Origin: Bacteroidota bacterium
Lineage (GTDB): Bacteria; Bacteroidota; Bacteroidia; Chitinophagales; Chitinophagaceae
NCBI GenBank assembly: GCA_005884665.1
Contig: VBAT01000018.1
Location: forward strand, 79,986-139,839
Direction: 5' to 3'
DNA length: 59,854 nucleotides
The notes beneath the pieces were generated by a model. The model was not told the DNA's origin and made no database searches. It saw only the letters and a list, made by a program, of their open reading frames with translations. Of this stretch, positions 9,149 through 19,800 are shown piece by piece (the stretch's first letter is position 1; every line of letters starts with the position of its first letter). The position numbers and the translations under genes are program-made.

Positions 9149-10078
9149 GAGTTCTACACTAAGGGCGTCGAAAACATCCCCTATATGGTTCGCAAAGCTA
9201 AGCCCTTTTCGACTTCCGGCAAAAATCAGGCCGGTAGCCTTATTTGTTTGAGAATCAACTAAGAGAGCTCCCGAATCGCCAATATCCGAAAACATTTTTC
9301 CTTTTTCAGAGTTAGTTATTTCAATTTGATCCTTAAATACCCCTTTTTTTCTCTTAAATAGCGAACCACCATAATTAACTTTTACTGTCGCATAAAGAGA
9401 GGTGATTGAACCGGTCGTATAATTAGTCCTAGAACCACATTTAAACACGTCTTTGTCAAAATCTGCTTCAATTTTGCCACTGATAGTGCAACGGCCCTTT
9501 ATTAAATTAAAGGCTCCTTCCTGTTCCACGAGTTTAGCGATTCCGCAATCAACTTTATTGAAATCTTTTTTATCTAAACTTACAGGATGCAATTTGGAGA
9601 CTGTTGCAAATATGTTGTGCCCTGTGTTAACCGTACCGGGATGTACAATAATATCACCTAAATCACCATTAAAGTAATTGGACAGTACATGATTATTGCT
9701 TAAGGCAAAAATCGTCCTGTTTTCATCTTGCACATAAGCGCCAAGAGTGCCTGAAGATCCTTGCGGGTAGCAAATTTGTATTCCTGGTCCGGGGTTACTA
9801 CCAAGGATAGTAATTTCTCCAACATTTTGTATGATGAACTCGGATCGATCAAGCTCAAGGAATTTCTCTATAGGGGCCAAATCGAAAAATGAGTCTGTCA
9901 GCAGTTTCAGTTGGAAGTCATTTTTATTTATACGGGTAACACTAACGCCAACGAGATTGTCAACTATTTCCCGTTCAATCGGTTTTAGTGTTTTTGGAAA
10001 ACTGGGTGAATCCAATTCATTTAGCAACAGGATTTGTTCGCAAGAACGTTTATATGACAGTGCTTTTTCCAGTTTCAT
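9143..10078 (-). CDS. Trypsin-fold serine protease-like protein
   Basis: This is a chymotrypsin-fold protein with a complete triad by eye, numbering from the ATG: His130 in ALSNNHVLS, Asp177 in VDCGIAKL and Ser269 in IGDSGALLV. Residues 38-90 form an N-terminal alpha/beta domain, and GTLGAYVQD begins the catalytic barrel. No signal peptide is seen, so it probably acts in the cytoplasm or at the inner face of the membrane. The ORF extends to a TTG at 10093, but the ATG at 10078 is the better start. It lies 21 nt after a small membrane-protein gene. The arrangement resembles accessory or defence modules in which a protease is paired with a membrane protein; this is inference. Confidence 0.8.
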   Translation of the reverse strand: MKLEKALSYKRSCEQILLLNELDSPSFPKTLKPIEREIVDNLVGVSVTRINKNDFQLKLLTDSFFDLAPIEKFLELDRSEFIIQNVGEITILGSNPGPGIQICYPQGSSGTLGAYVQDENRTIFALSNNHVLSNYFNGDLGDIIVHPGTVNTGHNIFATVSKLHPVSLDKKDFNKVDCGIAKLVEQEGAFNLIKGRCTISGKIEADFDKDVFKCGSRTNYTTGSITSLYATVKVNYGGSLFKRKKGVFKDQIEITNSEKGKMFSDIGDSGALLVDSQTNKATGLIFAGSRKGLSFANHIGDVFDALSVELL

Positions 10079-10099
10079 TGTAAGAAAGTTCAAACGGAT

Positions 10100-10462
10100 T
10101 TACGATGCGACTTTAGATGCATCGACACCTGCGGCAATCAGGCTTTGCCAACCAATACCGGCGGAAAAAATCGTACAAAGTTGAATGAATATAGGATGAG
10201 ACTGGTCCCATGATCTTCGGTATACTGCAGGAAACAAGGCCAGGCCTATTAAAATTCCAAAAGTAGTTCTACCAATAAGGTATTGCGGAGAATATTCCCA
10301 ATTTCCCGTCTCTCTGAATTTATCGATAAAGGGTTGGGCAGTGATTCCTAAAACAAGGAAAAAGTATTGAAGAACATATCCCAGGTTTTTTTTCCCTTGT
10401 GCTTCAATATCGTCGACGGGAAGACTCAGGTTGAAATAGTCTTTTACAGCTTGAAAGCTCAT
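10100..10462 (-). CDS. Small three-helix membrane protein (120 aa)
   Basis: I do not recognise the family. A polar N-terminus (1-25) is followed by three likely membrane helices at about 27-45, 61-81 and 90-113. It is the first gene of the minus-strand trio with the trypsin-fold protein and its separate N-domain, so it may anchor the protease or be its substrate or effector. The start ATG at 10462 is clear. The reading frame ends 21 nt before the protease ATG. Confidence 0.7.
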   Translation of the reverse strand: MSFQAVKDYFNLSLPVDDIEAQGKKNLGYVLQYFFLVLGITAQPFIDKFRETGNWEYSPQYLIGRTTFGILIGLALFPAVYRRSWDQSHPIFIQLCTIFSAGIGWQSLIAAGVDASKVAS

Positions 10463-10499
10463 TTGGTGGCTAGTTTGTGGTTTGACTAAAGCTAAAAGT

Positions 10500-10736
10500 A
10501 ATTTTGGTTTTAAGAAAACGTTTTATCACGGTGACTTGGGAGGTGTTTTCACCTTGCAATAGTGGTGTCAGCGAAATGAAGATGAGTTTTATGAAATATT
10601 CGGTCATGATTTGATTAAATTTATGGGTATAAAAGACCCGACAAAACAAATCACATCTTTTCAGGAGAATTTGAAATTAGCTTTAAAAAGAGCGGATGCA
10701 ATGATCTGCAATTTTCACGGGGCACCTTTGATTTAA
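10500..10736 (+). pseudogene. Decayed ORF fragment with an in-frame stop
   Basis: One plus-strand frame reads coding-like from about 10500 to a TAA at 10734-10736, interrupted by a TAG at 10560-10562. The part after the stop (EDEFYEIFGHDLIKFMG, then a Lys/Leu-rich segment ending NFHGAPLI) has the composition of a real protein C-terminus. No start codon is present. I cannot name the family. It fills the 320-nt gap between the membrane protein gene and panD. Confidence 0.4.
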
Positions 10737-10784
10737 GATTCTAAGTTCGCGCAGAAAAACTAAGAAAGAATAAGCACGTTAAAC

Positions 10785-11129
10785 CTATACCAGATTATCG
10801 CCATCGGGGAAGATGACTGAGGGTTTGAAAGTCCTGGCAGCTTCAAAGTCCATGGTTGCATAAGAAATGATGATCACGATGTCACCGATCGCGCCTTTTC
10901 TTGCCGCAGGTCCGTTAAGACAAACCATACCGCTTCCTTTCGGACCCTTGATTATGTAAGTTTCGATACGTTCACCATTGTTGACGTTGACGATTTGCAC
11001 TTTTTCATTTTCGATAAGATTAGCGGCATTCATCAATTGTTCGTCAAGGGTCAGACTTCCTACATAGTCAAGGTTGGCTTCGGTAACTGTGGCCCGATGG
11101 ATCTTTGATTTGAGGATTTCGATTTGCAT
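10785..11129 (-). CDS. panD: Aspartate 1-decarboxylase
   Basis: This pyruvoyl enzyme makes beta-alanine for pantothenate and coenzyme A. With the ATG at 11129 as start, the self-cleavage pair falls at Gly24-Ser25 in DYVGSLT, the canonical position. This supports that start over a TTG two codons upstream. [18 protein letters not shown], with catalytic Lys9 in SKIHR, and [13 protein letters not shown] are family motifs. Its 114 aa is typical. It is monocistronic here, between accessory genes and tRNA-Gln. Confidence 0.95.
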   Translation of the reverse strand: MQIEILKSKIHRATVTEANLDYVGSLTLDEQLMNAANLIENEKVQIVNVNNGERIETYIIKGPKGSGMVCLNGPAARKGAIGDIVIIISYATMDFEAARTFKPSVIFPDGDNLV

Positions 11130-11309
11130 GTGCAAATTTAAAAATTTCTACGGGGCTGTTTAGTCGCAGAATAGAGGTATGCCGCAGGGCTAGCTTTTCA
11201 GGTTCGGCAGCCGGAAATAAAATGGTAGTATTAGTGATTAGCGCCACAGTGGATGCTGAGAACCTGTGCTCAACGAATAGCAAATAAGAATATCTATCAG
11301 AGCAAGAAC

Positions 11310-11331
11310 AAAAAAGCCGCTTCACAGCGGC
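11310..11331 (-). terminator. Rho-independent terminator of tRNA-Gln(CUG)
   Basis: On the minus strand GCCGCT-GTGA-AGCGGC is followed directly by six T residues, 16 nt after the 3' end of the tRNA. Confidence 0.8.
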
Positions 11332-11347
11332 CTTTGATTTTTAGTAG

Positions 11348-11418
11348 TTGCCTTGCAAGGATTCGAACCCTGACATACAGAGCCAGAATCTGTCGTACTA
11401 CCATTATACTACAAGGCA
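11348..11418 (-). tRNA. tRNA-Gln (anticodon CUG)
   Basis: The 71-nt cloverleaf is complete on the minus strand. Acceptor TGCCTTG pairs with CAAGGCA and the discriminator is A. The D stem is GTAT/GTAC. The anticodon stem ACAGA/TCTGT encloses loop TTCTGGC with anticodon CTG. The T arm is CAGGG-TTCGAAT-CCTTG. No CCA is encoded. It shares its general form with the second tRNA-Gln at 36.4 kb. Confidence 0.95.
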
Positions 11419-11633
11419 ATGGGGTGCAAAAATAGGTAAACGAAGGCATTTTTATTTGCCCCAAAATGCATCGAAAAGAGACATTTTTAAAATAAAAACT
11501 GGACCCTGTCGTTTTTATACTTCAGAAAATCCCGATTACTTTCACCCTTCTGGCAAAAAATCTGATGTTTTTGCCTTTTTTTCCTAAAAACTACGTAATG
11601 GGCAGCTAATTTCGTATTTAGGTACTCTAAACT

Positions 11634-14105
11634 ATGGAAGCTTACAAGCCACATATGCTTATGTATTGCGGAGTTAAGAAATTCTGGACCACCGTGCTGA
11701 TGGCTATTTTCATGCTTCCCTGTTTTTCCCAAAACCAGGCTTGTCCGGCCAACATCAATTTCGCCGCAGGTGATATTTCTTCCTGGGCTGCAAAAACCGG
11801 TTTGGTCAATGGATCCGCCCAAAATTATCCCGCACCCAACGCAGGAGTTACTGCCATCCCTGAATTTACGATCGGGGCTACCGGCATCCAGGTTTTGACC
11901 AGCAATTCAAATGACCTGTACGGGAACTTCCCGGTCATCCCAACGATCAATGGTTATGCTTATGGCTACTCTGTAAAGATTGGTTCACCCGCCACTTCCT
12001 TTGATCTTCATTCAACTTCTCCCAACCCGGGAGGATTTACAAGAGGGATTACTTATACGATCAATGTTCCTGCCGGCCCAATCACTGTTCCTTATACGAT
12101 GACTTATGCATATGCCATGGTGCTGGAAAATGGAACACATAATTCAAATGAACAACCTCTGTTTAAAGCCATATTGAAATCTTCTGATAGCATCATTACC
12201 TGTGCATCACCCCAGTACTACCTGCCCACATTCAATAATGCCGGTGGAGGAAGTGGCGGAAGCGGCTCGACGGGTGCTACCCTTGATACAGCTACAGCGT
12301 TAGCCAATGGTTTTAATATTAGCCCGGTCTTATTCTTATCCCATGCTGGGTCTGGCGGCAATTCAGGAACCTTGTTGCAGGATGTTTGGACAAAGGGATG
12401 GACTGAAGTCACTTTTGATCTTTCTCCCTATCGTGGCCAGCAAGTAACCTTAACCTTTGAAGCCGACAATTGTGCGCCCGGCGCGCATTTCGCATATGCG
12501 TACGTTGCGCTGCGTAACACCTGCGCCGGTCTCGAGATCACCGGTACCCCGGTAGCGTGTATCGGCAGCAATTTTACCTACCAGGTGCCTGCACTGGCCG
12601 GTGGTAACTATAATTGGACTGTTCCTGCAGGATGGACAGTTAATTCAGGTGCCAGTACAAACATCATTAATGTGACAGCTGGAAATACCGGTGGCAATAT
12701 CACGATCAATGAAATAAACAGTTGCGCTAACTTGAAGGATACGCTGACGATAGCCGTTAGTCCGCCAACCGTTCCGGGGCAGGTGGTAAACAACAACACC
12801 GTGTGCACGGGAACCAATAGCACTTTACTTAACCTTAATGGTCAAACTGGTAATGTCATTAACTGGATATCATCAACAAATGGTACCAGTTGGACAACCC
12901 TGGGCAATACTACCCCCAGTTACACCGCTTTAAATCTTACGACCACGACGCAGTTCCGGGCTTTGGTACAAAACGGTAGCTCCTGCAAACTCGATACAAG
13001 TACTGCTGCTATCGTTACAGTGGACCCAAAAAGCGTCGGAGGTGTACTGGATCCTGCCAACAGTAGTTTTTGCCTGGGACAAAATCAGAACAGTCAAATT
13101 TCACTTTTAGGAAATACAGGTTCGGTATCAAACTGGCAGATTTCGAATGACAACACCAACTGGAATAATTTTAGTCCCGCCAATACAACTAATTCATATA
13201 ATGTAAATGGTATCAACCAGACGACTTATTACCGGACGATCGTAAAGAGCGGAGTGTGCCCGCCTGATACCAGCGCTATTGCAACGATCAATTTTATCAA
13301 TGTTCCTTTTCCGCGGGCCAGTATCAACCCGGACTCGTCTGCGATATGCTACGGCAAATCGCAGGCTTTGAATGCCAGCATTACGATCGGTACAAGCTAT
13401 ACCTGGAGCAACGCTGGCACTTTGGTCAACACGGGCAATGGAACTGTTCCTTCTCTTCCATATACTATTAACCCGGTCGCAACGCCGAAAACAACCACAA
13501 ACTATGTGCTGACGGTTAACAATGCCGGTTGCCCGAATTCTCTTTATGATACAGTTAAGGTTAAGGTATTTCCAAAGATCATCGTGTTTGCAGGAAATGA
13601 TACCAACATCGTTGCTTATCAGCCGCTGCAGTTCAACGCGACTGTAAGCGATTCATCAGCCAATGTGTTTTCCTGGACTCCATCTACCGGTTTGAACTCA
13701 ACCACGATATATAATCCTATTGCCGTTTTCGGGCCGGAAATAGATTACGTCACCTATATTGTAAGAGCTACCAACCCGCTCGGTTGTTATGCCGAAGATG
13801 ACATCAAGGTGACTGTATTCAAAACAGGCCCGGATATTTTCATGCCTTCTGCGTTTACTCCCAATGGAGATGGAAGAAACGATAATATTTACCCAATCTG
13901 CGTCGGCATAAAACAATTGAACTTCTTCAGGATCTTCAACCGATGGGGCCAGTTGATCTTCAGCACCAGCCAGATTGGAAAAGGTTGGGATGGCAGGATC
14001 AGCGGCATGCCACAGGGCACGAACAACTTCGTGTACATGGTGCAGGCGGTGGATTATTTGGGTAAGACAATCTTTAAAAAGGGAAATCTTATTCTCATTC
14101 GCTAA
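11634..14105 (+). CDS. Large secreted protein with type IX (type B) C-terminal sorting domain
   Basis: This is an 823-aa surface or secreted protein. A hydrophobic segment ending MLPCFSQ (about 16-33) is the signal peptide; the true start may be one of the inner Met codons at 8 or 10. The body has a lectin/jelly-roll-like first part (to about 300) and then several Ig/PKD-like repeats rich in Thr, Asn and Ser. The last 85 residues carry PDIFMPSAFTPNGDGRND, FRIFNRWGQLIF and WDG, the gliding-motility-associated C-terminal domain recognised by the T9SS. It probably acts as an adhesin. It is not clearly in an operon with the downstream locus. Confidence 0.88.
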   Translation: MEAYKPHMLMYCGVKKFWTTVLMAIFMLPCFSQNQACPANINFAAGDISSWAAKTGLVNGSAQNYPAPNAGVTAIPEFTIGATGIQVLTSNSNDLYGNFPVIPTINGYAYGYSVKIGSPATSFDLHSTSPNPGGFTRGITYTINVPAGPITVPYTMTYAYAMVLENGTHNSNEQPLFKAILKSSDSIITCASPQYYLPTFNNAGGGSGGSGSTGATLDTATALANGFNISPVLFLSHAGSGGNSGTLLQDVWTKGWTEVTFDLSPYRGQQVTLTFEADNCAPGAHFAYAYVALRNTCAGLEITGTPVACIGSNFTYQVPALAGGNYNWTVPAGWTVNSGASTNIINVTAGNTGGNITINEINSCANLKDTLTIAVSPPTVPGQVVNNNTVCTGTNSTLLNLNGQTGNVINWISSTNGTSWTTLGNTTPSYTALNLTTTTQFRALVQNGSSCKLDTSTAAIVTVDPKSVGGVLDPANSSFCLGQNQNSQISLLGNTGSVSNWQISNDNTNWNNFSPANTTNSYNVNGINQTTYYRTIVKSGVCPPDTSAIATINFINVPFPRASINPDSSAICYGKSQALNASITIGTSYTWSNAGTLVNTGNGTVPSLPYTINPVATPKTTTNYVLTVNNAGCPNSLYDTVKVKVFPKIIVFAGNDTNIVAYQPLQFNATVSDSSANVFSWTPSTGLNSTTIYNPIAVFGPEIDYVTYIVRATNPLGCYAEDDIKVTVFKTGPDIFMPSAFTPNGDGRNDNIYPICVGIKQLNFFRIFNRWGQLIFSTSQIGKGWDGRISGMPQGTNNFVYMVQAVDYLGKTIFKKGNLILIR

Positions 14106-14536
14106 GTTTATTTACTTCTTTACATAATAAAAGAGCCTGGCGTCTGGCAGGCAAGGCGGCACGTAACGGAATCTACCACAAGAATTTCCGGGAACGATTG
14201 CGCAGGTTTTCCGGTTTATCAATGATTTTCAGGATGCAACAGGATAGTTATCAGAATACAATCGGATATTTTTATTACAGGTAAGTAACAACTATTACTT
14301 TCCTTAAACGTACGATTGCTTATTAATTGATTGCTGAACACCAAACCGATTGCTACTCATGAAGATAACTGCTCCCTGCTGGTTATGTACCCCATCGGCT
14401 TTTTGGCTGACTTCCCCAATTTTTTTCGGAAGATTCATTAGTTGCCTTATTGGGTAACAGCATTCAGTATTAATCTGATCGTACAGGTATTATTAATTAT
14501 TTCAAAGAGAGTTCGTATAAACGCTTTGACTATTTT
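14106..14536 (+). promoter_or_regulatory. Leader region of the polysaccharide locus with GATTGCT repeats
   Basis: This stretch of about 430 nt has no supported gene. Three direct copies of [CT]GATTGCT lie at 14313-14320, 14328-14335 and 14347-14354, spaced 15 and 19 nt start to start, upstream of the first lipoprotein gene. They could be an operator for the locus, but no exact TAnnTTTG promoter is obvious. Confidence 0.3.
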
Positions 14537-16789
14537 ATGACTACTTGTATGAGATCCATAGCACTGTTTTTTATCGTCCTCAGCATTTTCCCGGGCTGTA
14601 AGAAAAAGGTTAATGAATTCTATGATCCGCCAGCCAACCCTGACCCAGCTATCTACCAGCAACTGCAGGCAAAAGGAAAGTTTACCAAATTCCTTTCTTT
14701 AATTGACAAAGCAGGGTATAAGCAAACATTAAGCACGGCGGGCTACTGGACGCTCTTTGCTCCTAGCGACTCTGCTTTTCAAACAGATGCTGAATTCGCC
14801 GCTTTTTTGCAAAGCAGGCAAATCAGCAGCGTAAGCGCCATGGACTCTGCCACGGCGCAAAGCATTGTACAATACCTGCTGGTGTTTAATGCATTTAACA
14901 GGAACCTACTTGATGATTACCAGTCAAATCTCGGATGGATAAATAATTCCGCCTTTAAAAGACGTACCGCCTATTATACCGGTTTCTATAACGATACTAC
15001 GTCAGCTGGTCAAGCGGTTATTGCAATTGCGTCCAACAGGAATAATGTAAACATAGCGACAGCGGGCACGCCTTATTATGTTTCTTCAGATAATAATAAT
15101 AAGTACATTCCTTACTTCACAAATGATTTTTTGACTAATACTGGACTATCGTCGGCAGATTATAATGGTTTTTATCCCAACACCACTTTTTCCGGTTTTA
15201 ATGTGGCCAATGCGAAAGTGACAGAAAAAGATATTCCAGCGGAGAACGGGGTCATACACGTCATTGACCATGTTGTTACTCCTCTTGCCAGCCTGGATCA
15301 ATTCTTAAGATCCAAACCTGAGTACAGCGAATTCAGGAATCTTTTTGAAAGGTACATGGTGCTCTTTATTCAAAATGCGGATGCTACACATCGCTACCAG
15401 GTGCTTACCGGTCAAAACAAAGACGTATTGGTAAAAGTGTATTCAAGTTTGTTGTCTTATTCTCCCAACAATGAGAATTACTTAAAACAGCAGGATAATG
15501 ACGGGCAAAGAGACGGATGGTCGATGATCGTCCCTAAAAATGATTCCCTGTTGAAATACATCAATACGGTATTATTGGAAAACTATCCATCGGTAAATTC
15601 ACTGCCATTAAATATTATTGCTGATCTCCTCAATTCACACATGTGGCAAACGAGTTTATGGCCCTCCAAATTCAATAACACCGTGAATTCGCTTGTTGAG
15701 CCGCCGCACATAGATTACCAGTCGAATATTATTGAACGGAAAATTCTGAGCAATGGTATTTTTTACGGCAGCAATAAGGTCAACGAACCCAATGTATTCT
15801 CTTCAGTTTATGGCAAAGCATACCTGAATCCAAAATTCAGCCTGATGACCCGTTTGCTTGATAATGACCTGAAGTCCGTTCTCACAAATCCTAATGCTAA
15901 GTACACTTTGTTTATGATGCCGGATGTCGTGTTAAGAGCCCAGGGTTATGATTACAATTCGGCTACGAATCTTTTCACTTTTAACGGCGTAGGGAATGAT
16001 ACAAACCGGTTGAATCTTTTAAGAATATTGAACAGCAGCGTGGTTGAAACGCCAAACGGTGAACTGGATGCATTAGGAACACCCGGGTTTGCTGGTACGG
16101 GCGCCGTTAGCACATTTGGAGGCGAGGTAATTAAATACAAAGGCAACCAGATCATCTCTGCCGGTACATCCGACCGAAACCTTACTGTGACCATTGACAG
16201 TGTAAAAACTGCAAAAAATGGTCGCGTGATATACCTGAATGGACTTTTATATTTCTCCTATCTACAAATAGGGAATCATCTCCAGGCGCTGGGTACTGCA
16301 CCCGCTTCCGAATACAACTTGTTTTGGAATTACATGAAAAGATCGCAGGTATATGATTCTGTTTTGTTCACCATCCTGGGCACCTCGGCAGGATCTTTTT
16401 ACACCGTTTTTGTCCCCAATAATAATGCAGTAAGACAGGCAATAGCTGATGGTCAGTTGCCAGGTACTGTCGCGAACCCGAATTTCAGCCCGACGCTTGG
16501 ATCCGATAAATTACTGGTCGCAAATTTTGTATTGTACCACGTGGTTGACAGAACTTCGATTATCGCAGATAAAAAAGCAGTTGGATTTTTCCCCACACTA
16601 TTGCGATCTGCTTCCAGTGATCCTTTTACGATAAACGTGCAGTACCCTGGAAATGTATTCGAGGTGAGCGATCAGCTAAACGTAAAACATGCGCACCTGC
16701 TATATGGGACTACCAACCAGACTTCCAGTGACCAGCTTTCAAACCGAACTGTAATACACCTTATCGATAATTATCTAAAACATCCATAA
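14537..16789 (+). CDS. FAS1 (fasciclin) domain lipoprotein, about four repeats
   Basis: This 750-aa predicted outer-membrane lipoprotein has lipobox SIFPGC followed by KKK (Cys about residue 21; start ATG 14537 or 14549). About four FAS1-like units follow. The first (40-255) has the clear FLSLIDKAGY... WTLFAPSDSAF and NGVIHVIDHVV motifs. Two are more divergent. The last (610-750) has YTVFVPNNNAV and ends VIHLIDNYL. FAS1 domains mediate adhesion or glycan binding, so it may be a surface glycan-binding protein like SusE/SusF. It precedes the SusC gene by 21 nt and is probably cotranscribed. Confidence 0.85.
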   Translation: MTTCMRSIALFFIVLSIFPGCKKKVNEFYDPPANPDPAIYQQLQAKGKFTKFLSLIDKAGYKQTLSTAGYWTLFAPSDSAFQTDAEFAAFLQSRQISSVSAMDSATAQSIVQYLLVFNAFNRNLLDDYQSNLGWINNSAFKRRTAYYTGFYNDTTSAGQAVIAIASNRNNVNIATAGTPYYVSSDNNNKYIPYFTNDFLTNTGLSSADYNGFYPNTTFSGFNVANAKVTEKDIPAENGVIHVIDHVVTPLASLDQFLRSKPEYSEFRNLFERYMVLFIQNADATHRYQVLTGQNKDVLVKVYSSLLSYSPNNENYLKQQDNDGQRDGWSMIVPKNDSLLKYINTVLLENYPSVNSLPLNIIADLLNSHMWQTSLWPSKFNNTVNSLVEPPHIDYQSNIIERKILSNGIFYGSNKVNEPNVFSSVYGKAYLNPKFSLMTRLLDNDLKSVLTNPNAKYTLFMMPDVVLRAQGYDYNSATNLFTFNGVGNDTNRLNLLRILNSSVVETPNGELDALGTPGFAGTGAVSTFGGEVIKYKGNQIISAGTSDRNLTVTIDSVKTAKNGRVIYLNGLLYFSYLQIGNHLQALGTAPASEYNLFWNYMKRSQVYDSVLFTILGTSAGSFYTVFVPNNNAVRQAIADGQLPGTVANPNFSPTLGSDKLLVANFVLYHVVDRTSIIADKKAVGFFPTLLRSASSDPFTINVQYPGNVFEVSDQLNVKHAHLLYGTTNQTSSDQLSNRTVIHLIDNYLKHP

Positions 16790-16810
16790 ACCAAACGTAG
16801 GATACTGATT

Positions 16811-19800
16811 ATGAAAAAACGCTTGCTTTACCTTACGCTTTGCTTTTACCTGGCAGCCATGCCCGGTATCACTGGCCAGGCCCAGCAGGGCCAGCCTGTA
16901 ACGATACAGGGAAAGATCACCGATAAGGACAATAAACCGATACATGGAGTAACCGTTGCAGAAGTAGATGAAGAAGGCCGCACGATCAAAGCAGACAGGA
17001 CGGATGTGGATGGTAACTTTTCACTTAAAATCGTCAATAAAAAACATAAGCTGAACATTTCTCATATCAGTTTTAAAACGGTTGAAGTTCCTATCGGCGA
17101 CAGGACCACTATAAATCAATCGCTGGAATCATCCACCAAAGATCTTGGTGATGTAACGATAGTATCCCAGCGAAGAGCGGATAATGGAATGGTAGCGATA
17201 AATGAAAGAAACCTGACTACCGCCCAGGTGCGAATCAATGCCAAAGATCTCGAAGAAATGCAGTCCGCTTCAATTGACCAGGCTTTGCAGGGGCGCCTGA
17301 CAGGTGTCGATGTTATTGCATCATCAGGCGATCCGGGTGCGGGCATGCAAATCCGGATCCGGGGCACTTCTTCTATTACCGGCGCCACTAATCCCCTGAT
17401 TGTGGTCGATGGATTACCGTATGAAACCTCTATTCCATCAGATTTTAATTTTGGGACATCAGATGAGGTTGGATATGCCCAGCTGCTCAATATTGCTCCT
17501 TCTGATATCAGGGACATTTCAATTTTAAAAGATGCGGCCGCAACTGCTGTGTGGGGCTCGAGGGCTGCCAATGGGGTTGTAGTTATCAATACAAAACGCG
17601 GTGGAGTAGGCCGCCCGGTCCTGGCATATACGTTTAAAGGTTCAATAACAAAACAACCGGAAGCGATTCCCATGTTAAATGGCGACCAGTATTCCACTTT
17701 GATCCCCGAAGAATATATGAACTCCGCCGGAACACCGCTGCCGCAATCGGTCAAAGAATTTCAATATGACCCCAATGACCCATACTGGTACCATAATTAT
17801 AGCAACAATACCAAATGGATTGACGCGATAACGCAGTTAGGTTACGCACAGGATCACAATATTTCTATGACAGGCGGCGGCGAAAAAGCAAGATATTTTG
17901 CTTCGCTTGGATATTACAATCAAAAAGGGACCACGGTTGGTACGAGCCTGGATCGTATCAATACCAGGATTAATCTTGACTATATCGTTTCAGAAAAAAT
18001 AAAATTCAGGTCCGATTTTTCTTATTCCTATACTAATAACGACCGCAACTTTGCAAACAACCTCAGGGATATCGCTTACAGGAAAATGCCCAACATGAGC
18101 ATTTATGAATATGATGAGTATGGAAATAATTCCGGGAACTATTTTTCACCTTTCTCCAATATCCAGGGATCCTACCAGGGCATTGACAGCAAAGGAAACG
18201 TGTTGGGAACCGTAAACCCGGTAGCCATGGCTCATGAAGCGAGTTTCAACATTATAACCCAGCGGGTGACACCTCATTTCAAACTGGATTATGCCATCAA
18301 GAAAAATATTTTGCAGGCTACTTTTGATGTCCAGTTTGATATAAATAATACCAAGAATAAAAGCTTTTTACCTCAAACTGCCACGGGCAGGTTATCGACT
18401 GAACCCGCCGTCAACCGGGCTTATGACGGGGATATAGATGTGTTTAATGTTACGACCAAAACCAACCTGGTGTATACACCCCAGTTTAAGAATGAGAAAC
18501 ATAGCCTGATCGCTTTTGCTTCGCTTAATACATATGATAACAAAAGCAATTCGCATGAGGTCCTCACGTCGAACACAGCATCATCTATTCTCCAGGACCC
18601 TTCTTCACCAGGCCGGACACAGAATTCAGAATCAAAATTGCAGGCTAATCAATATGAAACAAGAAGCGTTGGGTTACTGTTGAATGGCCAATATGGTTAC
18701 ATGGATAAATACTTGTTGAATGCAGGTTTACGGGGAGATGCTAACTCCCGGTTTGGGCCTGCCCATCGTTATGGATTATTTCCATCCGTGTCAGCCAGGT
18801 GGAGAGTTTCCGGTGAGAAATTTATGAAAAAAGTAAAAAAGGTTGATGAGTTAAGTATAAGGCTGAGCTATGGTCAAAGTGGGAACGCACCAACGAAAGA
18901 TTATTCGTATTTCAGCATATATAATGCACTAATAACGGCTGGTACCGCCTCTACCATTGGTACTCCATTCAGTTACCTGGGCCAGGGAGGCGTCTATCCG
19001 TCCAATCCTGAACTCAAAGACCTAAGGTGGGAAACCATTATCGGGGAGAACCTGGGGTTTGACCTGCAAATGTTCAACCGGCGCGTAACAGTAGCCCTTG
19101 ATTTTTATAAGAACAGGACCAAAGACCTTTTCTATACCGGTCTGCAGATCTCGTCTTTTACAGGCTTTAACACTGTAGACCTAAACGTCGGTACGCTCGA
19201 TAACCAGGGTTTTGAGCTCGGACTCAACACGACGCCTTATAAAACGAAAGATTGGCAGGTAGATGTAAATTTTAATATTTCCAGCAATGAAAACATTATA
19301 CGGGAAATATCTCCGCTTTATCCTTCGTCCAAAGGAGATGTAACGACAAACGGCCAGTATGCTACATACCTGAAAGTAAATAATCCCTTTGGTTCCTTCT
19401 ATGGATATAAATTTAAAGGTGTCTATAAGGATCTTGCATCTACTGTCGCTACAGATGTACATGGTAAGCCCATCGTTTCTCCCACAGGCCAGTCAGTATA
19501 TATGAAGTTTAACTATCCAAGCATCGGTTACACTTTTCAGCCCGGCGATGCCATGTATGAAGATATTAACCATGACGGCAACATTAATTACCAGGATGTA
19601 GTCTACCTCGGAAACAGCAATCCCCGGTTTATTGGTGGATTTGGCGCTTCAGCTTCCTATAAAAGTCAGTGGAAACTAACTGCGTTCTTTAATTACCGGT
19701 ATAAGTATGATGTGATCAACGGAACTAAAATGAACACAACAAACATGTATGGCTTCGATAACCAGAGCGTGGCTGTGTTGAGAAGATGGCGCAAGGAAGG

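Noticed and set aside
11133..11140. TAAATTTG on the minus strand as a panD promoter
   Set aside because: It would place transcription start on the start codon itself. A leaderless panD is possible but not supported by anything else.
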